NCBI GenBank assembly: GCA_013695255.1
Contig: JACDAV010000005.1
Coordinates: forward strand, 1-6,597
Origin: Chloroflexota bacterium
Lineage (GTDB): Bacteria; Chloroflexota; Limnocylindria; Limnocylindrales; CSP1-4
Length of the DNA: 6,597 nucleotides
Direction: 5' to 3'
Part shown: piece by piece, positions 1-6,063 of the stretch
How positions within the stretch are numbered: position 1 is the first letter of the stretch
Layout of the letters: every line of letters begins with the position of its first letter
Notes under the pieces: generated by a model
The model's database searches: none
Seen by the model: the letters and a program-made list of their open reading frames with translations, nothing else
Told to the model about the DNA's origin: nothing
Program-made: the position numbers and the translations under genes

Positions 1-719
1 CCGGTGAGCACGACAACCTGGTGAGCATCGATCAGGACAAGCGAACGGTCGTGTTCAAGCTGCTCGACGGTTTCCAGGGCGGCGATCAGTACTTCTATCA
101 CATCTCGACCGAGTCGAACGACATCGCAGCCGCCACGATCGAGAGCGCCACGTACACGCCGCGATTGGCGAATCTGCCGGCGTTCGGCAAGAACGAACTG
201 GGGGACGAGTCGGCCCTGCTGGGTTTCTCGCCCACTGCGAACGGAGAGACCGGCGTCGACAACCCCGAACGCCAGGGGCTGAATTCGACGATCCTCGACG
301 CACTTGCGCCGATCAACACCTTTCCGCTGGATCCCGACAACAGCAAGCAGGACGACAACAACTACAGCCCGATGTGGGATGCGCACATCAACGTCTGGAC
401 TCCCGAGGCAATCGCTGCCGGTGAGCGACGGCAGATCATCGGCTTCGAAGACCTGGAGAAGCTCGTGGCAGACGGTTCCGTCGTGGACGCTCCTGCCAAC
501 GCGGGCGATCCGAACGACTTCGTCGCAGGATTGAAGCCCTCGAAGGCGATCATCAACTGCCCGGTCATCGCCCAGCCGACCGAGGCGGCAACCATGCCGG
601 ACACGGCCACGAGCGAGCCGACACCCGGCGAGTCCGCCCCGCCGCTTCCGTTGATCGCCCTCGGCGCGCTCGCGGCGGTTGCGAGTGCGACATTCTGGAT
701 GCGTCGCGCGCGGGTGTAA
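1..719 (+). CDS. Surface-anchored conserved hypothetical protein (3' part only)
   Basis: The frame is open to the left edge (first full codon at base 3, reading GEHDNL before the GTG at 21), so the true start lies outside the window and the GTG is probably internal. About 238 residues are visible. The first ~190 form a soluble domain with recognisable stretches FKLLDGFQGG, TYTPRLANLPAFG, NGETGVDNPERQGLNS and AIINCPVIAQ. From memory these resemble a family of actinobacterial, chloroflexal and haloarchaeal proteins of unknown function (DUF7482-like), which I could not check. A Pro/Thr/Ser/Glu-rich stalk follows, then a hydrophobic segment (LPLIALGALAAVASATFW) and the basic tail MRRARV, typical of a C-terminal membrane anchor with the domain outside the cell. 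There is no LPXTG motif. GC is about 60%, below the genes to the right. The protein is real; its function is unknown. Confidence 0.85.
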   Translation, partial: GEHDNLVSIDQDKRTVVFKLLDGFQGGDQYFYHISTESNDIAAATIESATYTPRLANLPAFGKNELGDESALLGFSPTANGETGVDNPERQGLNSTILDALAPINTFPLDPDNSKQDDNNYSPMWDAHINVWTPEAIAAGERRQIIGFEDLEKLVADGSVVDAPANAGDPNDFVAGLKPSKAIINCPVIAQPTEAATMPDTATSEPTPGESAPPLPLIALGALAAVASATFWMRRARV

Positions 720-761
720 TCCTAGGCCAAGCGGCCTGGCCCAAGCGGCGCCATCGTACCC

Positions 762-791
762 AGGAGGCCCCGGCGGACGCCGGGGCCTCCT
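762..791 (+). terminator. Strong GC hairpin, probable terminator of the first gene
   Basis: A perfect 13-bp stem (762-774 pairing with 779-791, AGGAGGCCCCGGC and its complement) closes a 4-base loop 43 bp after the stop codon of the surface-protein gene. No T-tract follows, so it is not a textbook intrinsic terminator, but T-poor hairpins are common 3' ends in high-GC genomes. A smaller hairpin, AGGCC-AAGC-GGCCT, lies just upstream at 724-737. Confidence 0.6.
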
Positions 792-927
792 CACGTCGTC
801 CATGAGGCGGCGGACGAACGTGCGCCGAGCGTCCGCGCGAACGTCGCCATCGGCGCTCGTCAGCCCCGGCTTGGCGGTTCGTGACCGGCGCGTTTGAGCG
901 ACGGCGGTCGTCCGTTGTGGAGATCGG

Positions 928-1026
928 CTACCTGATCTGCCGCGAACCCAGCTTGTCCTTGTTGGCGGCGTTCGTGGGCGGCTTTTCCCAGGGCATCTTG
1001 CTGACGAAGAGCCCCCGTACGTTCAC
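928..1026 (-). CDS. Doubtful small ORF, 32 residues
   Basis: A GTG start at 1026-1024 is preceded by GAGGTGAT, a good match to the Shine-Dalgarno consensus, although the full match abuts the start codon; counted from GAGG, the gap is 4 bases. The peptide ends in a hydrophilic Lys-rich stretch including KMPWEKPPTNAANKDK and stops at TAG (930-928). Codon third positions are nearly all G or C. The same bases are also third positions on the plus strand (open from 881 to 1153), so the periodicity does not decide the strand. The frame is open further upstream to 1125. I recognise no family. It could be a genuine small protein, the remnant of a lost gene, or chance. Confidence 0.15.
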   Translation of the reverse strand: MNVRGLFVSKMPWEKPPTNAANKDKLGSRQIR

Positions 1027-1050
1027 ATCACCTCGCTGTCGCGCACCTTC

Positions 1051-1088
1051 ACGATCGCATCGCGATCGTCGTCTCCACCTTCGGAGAC
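1051..1088. repeat. Two adjacent perfect inverted repeats
   Basis: ACGATCGC (1051-1058) and GCGATCGT (1062-1069) form an 8-bp inverted repeat with a 3-base centre. One base later GTCTCC (1071-1076) and GGAGAC (1083-1088) form a 6-bp inverted repeat around ACCTTC. They lie 93 bp or more upstream of pyrE and just upstream of the doubtful minus-strand ORF. They could be a regulator binding site or two small RNA hairpins; nothing else indicates which. Confidence 0.45.
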
Positions 1089-1168
1089 CGACAAATTCAC
1101 TGAGCAGTTGGCCCGACAGAATCACGGAGCATCGAGACGAGTACCGGCCCTGAGGGCGGCCCCGCGAC

Positions 1169-1174
1169 TAGACT
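1169..1174 (+). promoter_or_regulatory. -10 box of a leaderless pyrE transcript
   Basis: TAGACT fits the TANNNT -10 pattern and ends exactly 6 bases before the pyrE GTG. Transcription would then begin at or next to the start codon. No Shine-Dalgarno sequence precedes that GTG, which agrees with leaderless translation. No convincing -35 hexamer is seen at the expected distance. Confidence 0.6.
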
Positions 1175-1180
1175 CCGCGC

Positions 1181-1876
1181 GTGACGACCATCCGACCGGC
1201 TGTCGACGCGGCGGCTCGCAGGGCCATCGCGGGCCGCGTCGAGGCCCTGTTCCGCGCATCCGGCGCGTTGCGCGAGGGGCACTTCGAGCTGAAGAGCGGC
1301 CGCCACGGCGACGCCTACGTCGAGAAGTTCGCCGTCCTGTCCGATCCCGCCGCGACGAGCGAGCTGTGCGGCTTCTGGGCGGCGGAGCACCGGACGACCG
1401 CCGGCCGGCGGCCGGGTGTCGACGTGGTCGCCGGCCCCACGACGGGCGGCGTGATCCTCGCCTTCGAGACCGGCCGGCAGCTGGGGACGCGCGCGATCTT
1501 CGCCGAGGAGGTTCGCGACGGCGACCGGCCGCCCCGCCGCGAGTTCCGCCGCGGCTTCCGGATCGAGCCCGGCGAACGCGTGCTGATCGTCGACGACATC
1601 CTCACGACCGGCGGGTCCGTCCTCGCGATGATCCCGGCGGTCGAGGCGCTGGGCGGCGAGATCGTCGGCTGCCACGTCCTGGTGGACCGGTCCGGTCAGG
1701 CGCGGGCCACGATCGAGTCGCCGGTCAGTGGCCGGCGATATCCCCTCCGCTCGCTCTGGCGGCTCTCGCTGCCGACGTACGAAGCCGGCGCCGGAACGTG
1801 CCCGGGGTGCGCGGCGGGGGAACCGCTCCTCTCGCCGGGGAGCGCCGGGGCGGCGCCGAACTTGCCACCCGGATGA
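1181..1876 (+). CDS. pyrE: Orotate phosphoribosyltransferase, Thermus-type
   Basis: The cytosolic enzyme joins orotate to PRPP to give orotidine 5'-monophosphate and pyrophosphate, the fifth step of de novo pyrimidine synthesis. It has 231 residues. The N-terminal part shows GHFELKSGRH (33-42) followed by Y46 and K49, the family's orotate/PRPP region. The PRPP-binding signature VLIVDDILTTGGS covers about 134-146 with the acidic pair D138-D139. The segment VAGPTTGGVILAFETGRQLG and the tail with a CPGC pair (C207, C210) before GEPLLSPGS point to the Thermus-family branch rather than the E. coli type. The GTG start is chosen because the -10 box ends 6 bases upstream and the motifs begin soon after. 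Its stop overlaps the next start by ATGA, so the two genes are translationally coupled. No other pyr gene is in the window. Confidence 0.93.
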   Translation: MTTIRPAVDAAARRAIAGRVEALFRASGALREGHFELKSGRHGDAYVEKFAVLSDPAATSELCGFWAAEHRTTAGRRPGVDVVAGPTTGGVILAFETGRQLGTRAIFAEEVRDGDRPPRREFRRGFRIEPGERVLIVDDILTTGGSVLAMIPAVEALGGEIVGCHVLVDRSGQARATIESPVSGRRYPLRSLWRLSLPTYEAGAGTCPGCAAGEPLLSPGSAGAAPNLPPG

Positions 1877-2205
1877 GTTCTGCGGGCGGCCGAGCCGTCC
1901 TCGCCTGCGTCCTTGCGGTGCTCCTCGTCGGCAGCGCGGCGACCGGCTGCCGCAGTACCGGGGGGTCGGACCACGGCGTGGTCGTCGACGTGGAGTCGGC
2001 GGGGCTGACGGACGTGAGGGCGTTCACGCTCCGGGCGAGTGGCGGCCAGGTGACACGCTACGTCCTGCGGCTCGAGAACGGCAGCACGTTCCCGCCCGGC
2101 CACCTCGTCGAGCACCAGGCCACGTCCGAGCCGGTCCGCGTCGTGTGGCGAATGGAAGGCCCGGACCGTGTGGCGATCCGCGTCGAGGACGCCTCAGGCG
2201 GCTGA
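1873..2205 (+). CDS. Small lipoprotein of unknown function coupled to pyrE
   Basis: The ATG overlaps the pyrE stop (ATGA, 1873-1876), which fixes the start; there is no clear ribosome binding site, so translation probably depends on coupling. The 110-residue product begins with a signal peptide (hydrophobic core about 8-22) and a lipobox ATGC, giving lipidated Cys26 and a mature chain of about 85 residues. That chain looks all-beta, with phrases DVRAFTLRASGG, GSTFPPGHLVEHQ and EPVRVVW. I recall similar short proteins in Chloroflexota and Actinobacteria but no named domain or function. It should sit on the outer face of the membrane. A link to pyrimidine synthesis is not evident; the pairing may be only positional. 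A small hairpin, CTCAG-GCGG-CTGAG, spans the stop codon at 2193-2206. Confidence 0.8.
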   Translation: MSSAGGRAVLACVLAVLLVGSAATGCRSTGGSDHGVVVDVESAGLTDVRAFTLRASGGQVTRYVLRLENGSTFPPGHLVEHQATSEPVRVVWRMEGPDRVAIRVEDASGG

Positions 2206-2225
2206 GCGTCGCGGTTCCGCCACGC

Positions 2226-2364
2226 GACCTCGAGGCGGTCGGTACCGTGGGGCTGCGGCCGGGCGGCACGGGTCTCGAGCACGGATCCCGCGTCCCGATC
2301 GCGCCGCCCGACCGCCAGGCGGTCATCTGACGGCACTGCCTGCGGTACCGACCGCGTGGCGGTC
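2226..2364. repeat. Three copies of a GACC-n4-GGCGGTC palindrome
   Basis: Copy A GACCTCGAGGCGGTC (2226-2240), copy B GACCGCCAGGCGGTC (2310-2324) and copy C GACCGCGTGGCGGTC (2350-2364) share both ends and differ only in the centre. B is a perfect 7-bp inverted repeat around one base; C has 6-bp arms around GTG. B and C match at 17 of 20 bases when extended to CATNTG. Starts are 84 and 40 bp apart, close to whole helical turns. They could be operator sites, 3'-end RNA hairpins or a dispersed chromosomal repeat. Confidence 0.5.
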
Positions 2365-2379
2365 ATGTGGCGCAACCTC

Positions 2380-2411
2380 GCCCGCCGTCGGGGCTGGCGG
2401 GCGGGAAGGCC
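2380..2411. repeat. GC-rich hairpin repeat, copy 1
   Basis: Begins GCCCGCCGTCGGGGC, identical over 15 bases to the copy starting at 2453. CCCGCC (2381-2386) pairs with GGCGGG (2396-2401) around a 9-base loop. It may act as a second terminator or as part of the dispersed repeat set in this spacer. Confidence 0.4.
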
Positions 2412-2452
2412 GCGTCCCGAGTGCCGCGGTCGAGAGTGCGCGGCCCGGAAGT

Positions 2453-2483
2453 GCCCGCCGTCGGGGCCGGCCGGCGGGAGGCC
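2453..2483 (-). terminator. GC-rich hairpin copy 2, probable terminator of the minus-strand lipoprotein gene
   Basis: CCCGCCG (2454-2460) pairs with CGGCGGG (2472-2478), 6 bases beyond the stop codon of the minus-strand gene. The element as a whole is a near copy of 2380-2411, 73 bp away. No T-run is present on either strand. Its position right after the stop supports a role in ending that transcript. Confidence 0.4.
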
Positions 2484-2484
2484 C

Positions 2485-3399
2485 TCAGCCGAGGCCGGCC
2501 AGGGCGCGCTCGATCTCCGCGTCGCTGAAGACGGCCTCAAAACCTGCCCGGATCCTGCCGTCGCCGTCGATCACGAAGATGTACGGCTCGGACAGCAGCC
2601 CGAACGCCTCGACGGCGGGCACGGCCTGGAGCTGCTGGTTGGCGTCGAGCACCGGCTGGAGCTGGCCGTCCCGCAGCTCGAGCTGGTACGGCTCGAGGTT
2701 GATGAACGTGATGTCCGGGTGCGCGTCCGCCACCGGCTTCAGGCGGTCGAGGGTGGGCCCGCAGATCGCGGTGGCGCAGAACTTCGGGGTCGCGAAGGCG
2801 ACGACGAACGGCTCGCCGGCGGCCAGGGCGTCGGCCACGGAGGTTTCGTAGAACTTGGCGCGGGGATCCTCGTCCGTCGAGAGCCGCGCCAGGTCCCCGC
2901 CCACATCGTCGGCCGTCGGGGTGTCGACCGACGGCGCCGCCTCGCCGGCGCGCAGCACGCCCGTGTCGGCCTTCACGTCGAACTCGAACGGGATGATCTC
3001 CGCGCCCGTGCCCGGGGTCGAGGTTCGAAACTCGGCCCGCCATTGGCCTGCGACCGGAAATGCGACTTCCGCCGCATACACGCCGACCCGGTCCTCGATC
3101 GTCCAGATGAACTCGCCCTCGACCGGGCCGGCCGTGGCACCACCCGGACCGGCAAAGGTAACGCTCAGCGCACGGTCTGGCGCCGCGACCGGCTGGTTCG
3201 TGGCCGCATCGAGCAGCGAGACGACGATCCGGTTGTCGCCGATGCCGAGCTCGCTGGAGACGATAACCGGCAGAACGCTGGGCGACGGCATCGGTGACAG
3301 CGACGGCCGCACGCTCGGCGCCTGCGGGCCCGCCTGCCCGCAGCCGGCAAACGCCAGCAGTGCCAACGCCACGGCCGGCAGGAGTCGGACCGATCGCAT
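2485..3399 (-). CDS. Thioredoxin-like lipoprotein with N-terminal YtkA/FixH-like domain
   Basis: The product has 304 residues. A signal peptide ends in the lipobox FAGC (lipidated Cys20), followed by a Pro/Ser spacer to about residue 44. Residues about 45-145 look like an Ig-like beta domain of the YtkA/FixH sort (GDNRIVVSLLDAATNQPV, then VGVYAAEVAFPVAGQW). Residues about 160-304 form a thioredoxin fold: FVVAFATPKFC, then Cys208 and Cys213 (CATAIC, a CX4C spacing in place of thioredoxin's CXXC), a helix, a likely cis-proline in LLSEPYIFVID, and a final helix. It would be anchored outside the membrane. Its place divergent from the heme A/heme O fusion suggests oxidase assembly (thiol reduction or copper delivery, as SCO proteins do), but CX4C differs from the SCO CXXXC motif and no metal-binding His is evident. 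The start fits a -10 box 6 bases upstream. Confidence 0.82.
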   Translation of the reverse strand: MRSVRLLPAVALALLAFAGCGQAGPQAPSVRPSLSPMPSPSVLPVIVSSELGIGDNRIVVSLLDAATNQPVAAPDRALSVTFAGPGGATAGPVEGEFIWTIEDRVGVYAAEVAFPVAGQWRAEFRTSTPGTGAEIIPFEFDVKADTGVLRAGEAAPSVDTPTADDVGGDLARLSTDEDPRAKFYETSVADALAAGEPFVVAFATPKFCATAICGPTLDRLKPVADAHPDITFINLEPYQLELRDGQLQPVLDANQQLQAVPAVEAFGLLSEPYIFVIDGDGRIRAGFEAVFSDAEIERALAGLG

Positions 3400-3405
3400 G
3401 GCCGC

Positions 3406-3411
3406 AGGGTA
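3406..3411 (-). promoter_or_regulatory. -10 box of a leaderless transcript for the thioredoxin-like lipoprotein
   Basis: On the minus strand the bases read TACCCT (TANNNT pattern), ending 6 bases before the ATG at 3399, the same spacing as at pyrE. No Shine-Dalgarno sequence is present before the ATG. Confidence 0.5.
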
Positions 3412-3415
3412 GCCC

Positions 3416-3440
3416 GGGTCGCTCTACGCCGCCGCGACCC
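3416..3440. promoter_or_regulatory. Inverted repeat between divergent promoters, candidate operator
   Basis: GGGTCGC (3416-3422) and GCGACCC (3434-3440) form a perfect 7-bp inverted repeat with 11 bases between arms. It covers the region just upstream of the minus-strand -10 box and lies 37 bp or more from the plus-strand -10 box, a fitting place for a regulator of both transcripts. Such repeats also arise by chance in GC-rich DNA. Confidence 0.35.
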
Positions 3441-3476
3441 TCACCTGGCTCGCGCCGGCTCCAGCACGACCGGCGG

Positions 3477-3482
3477 TAGAAT
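3477..3482 (+). promoter_or_regulatory. -10 box of the ctaA-ctaB transcript
   Basis: TAGAAT matches the -10 consensus TATAAT at five of six bases. The in-frame ATG at 3481 lies inside this box and so cannot be the start if the promoter is real. Transcription from about 3489 would leave a leader of about 49 bases. No clear -35 hexamer is visible. Confidence 0.55.
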
Positions 3483-3527
3483 GACCCTGCGCAGGCGCCC
3501 CCACCCCGCTCGAGCCGCGGCGCGCCC

Positions 3528-3533
3528 AGGAGA
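3528..3533 (+). promoter_or_regulatory. Ribosome binding site deciding the ctaA-ctaB start
   Basis: AGGAGA lies 4 bases before the TTG at 3538. It supports that TTG over the ATG at 3481, which has no such site. Confidence 0.65.
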
Positions 3534-3537
3534 TCCG

Positions 3538-5403
<1,866 letters not shown>

Positions 5404-5425
5404 TCGCGGGCCCTCCCGAGGTCTC

Positions 5426-6019
5426 GTGGAACGATCGTCGAGTCCCGTTCGTCTTCCCGGCAGGATGCGTGCGCTTATCGTCCGCCTGCTGTTCGCGGCC
5501 CTCGTGATCGCCGGTACCGCCCCGCCCGTCGGCGCCTCCTGCCGCACGATCCCCGAGCCGCGCGACGCCGTCGCGATGGCAGACGTCGCCTTCGTCGGCA
5601 CCGTCGTGCTCCTGACCAACGGGGACCGCTGGGCGACCGTCGCGGTCGAGGAGGTCTGGCGGGGTCCGGACCTGCCGGCAACGGTCGAGGTCCGCGGCGG
5701 CCCGGGCGGCAACATGGGCTCCTCGATCGACCGCACGTACCGCCGGACGCGGTACCTGTTCCTCGTCGCGCCGGTCGGCGGCCAACTCACGGACTCGAGC
5801 TGCTCCGGGACGACCGAGTGGCACGTGGGCCTGGAGCCGTTGCGACCCGACAACGCGCGGCAGCCCGTCGGCCCCCGGCCAGAGCCAGGTGCCACCGTCG
5901 CTCCATTCATCGGGGGAGAGCTCATGGTCGTGGCGGCGGCCGGGCTGACGCTCCTCGGTGCCGTCGTGCTCTTCGGCGTCGTGGCGCTCATCGCCATCCG
6001 GCGCCGGCGCGACGCCTGA
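5426..6019 (+). CDS. Secreted, C-terminally membrane-anchored protein, possibly TIMP/NTR-like
   Basis: The 197-residue product starts at GTG 5426, preceded by GAGG (5418-5421) at 4 bases, only 22 bp after the ctaA-ctaB stop, so it is probably co-transcribed. An ATG at 5465 would give a more compact 24-residue signal peptide but lacks a usable ribosome binding site. After the signal peptide (cleavage near GA-SC) the chain begins SCRTIPEP, then MADVAFVGTVVLL, VAVEEVWRGPDLP and RTRYLFLVAP, with a second Cys in DSSCSGTTEW (Cys39 and Cys126). An N-terminal Cys just after cleavage, an AFVGTV strand and a later Cys recall netrin/TIMP-like OB-fold domains; this is a resemblance by eye. A hydrophobic helix (about 166-190) and RRRRDA tail anchor it, domain outward. 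A Pro-rich stretch precedes the helix. A role with the oxidase is suggested only by position. Confidence 0.8.
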   Translation: MERSSSPVRLPGRMRALIVRLLFAALVIAGTAPPVGASCRTIPEPRDAVAMADVAFVGTVVLLTNGDRWATVAVEEVWRGPDLPATVEVRGGPGGNMGSSIDRTYRRTRYLFLVAPVGGQLTDSSCSGTTEWHVGLEPLRPDNARQPVGPRPEPGATVAPFIGGELMVVAAAGLTLLGAVVLFGVVALIAIRRRRDA

Positions 6020-6021
6020 TC

Positions 6022-6054
6022 CGTCAGTCAACTCGCCCACACGTCGCCCTGACG
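6022..6054. terminator. Weak inverted repeat between convergent genes
   Basis: CGTCAG (6022-6027) and CTGACG (6049-6054) could pair around a 21-base loop in the 44-bp gap between two converging genes. The stem is short and lacks a T-run; a shared bidirectional terminator is possible but not well supported. Confidence 0.2.
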
Positions 6055-6063
6055 CCCAGCTCC

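Larger units (their letters stand above)
720..1180. other. 461-bp spacer without a convincing gene
   Basis: The left end holds the terminator hairpin at 762-791. A weaker 7-bp inverted repeat lies at 810-816/830-836 (GCGGACG and CGTCCGC). The middle, about 920-1020, has third positions almost all G or C in codon-aligned frames on both strands, so it may be a decayed or very small gene. Two adjacent inverted repeats lie at 1051-1088. The right end carries the pyrE promoter. No tRNA or other known RNA fold was recognised. Confidence 0.6.
2206..2484. other. Repeat-rich convergent spacer without a gene
   Basis: This stretch lies between the 3' ends of two converging genes. It contains three related palindromes, a 13-bp inverted repeat (2235-2247 with 2343-2355, GCGGTCGGTACCG and its complement, 95 bases between arms), and two copies of a GC-rich hairpin. 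Open frames through it are low-complexity Arg/Pro/Gly translations typical of non-coding high-GC DNA. Confidence 0.6.

Noticed and set aside
607..719. Sortase or exosortase sorting signal at the end of the first protein
   Set aside because: A hydrophobic helix with basic tail is present, but there is no LPXTG-like or PEP motif before it, so a plain membrane anchor is the simpler reading.
1051..1069. GCGATCGC-like palindrome suggesting a cyanobacterial HIP1 element
   Set aside because: The arms are ACGATCGC and GCGATCGT, not the HIP1 octamer, it occurs once here, and the gene content is not cyanobacterial.
881..1153. Plus-strand 90-codon frame in the spacer before pyrE
   Set aside because: It has no ribosome binding site, turns into Arg-rich low-complexity sequence in its second half and recognises as no family. 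Its GC3 bias is shared with the minus frame, so it is mentioned only as an alternative there.
720..1180. Possible tRNA or riboswitch in the long spacer
   Set aside because: No cloverleaf with a TTCGAATC-type arm or a known aptamer core could be traced; the hairpins present are simple.
1108..1872. Long plus-strand frame running in front of the small lipoprotein
   Set aside because: It overlaps pyrE in another frame and is Arg/Pro/Gly-rich without motifs. Only the part from ATG 1873 carries a signal peptide and lipobox.
2206..2484. CRISPR array suggested by repeated palindromes
   Set aside because: There are only three short copies with unequal spacing and changing centres, and no cas gene nearby.
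2356..3297. 313-codon plus-strand frame opposite the thioredoxin-like lipoprotein
   Set aside because: It is a shadow of the minus-strand gene: low complexity, and the minus frame has a lipobox, Ig-like domain and thioredoxin features.
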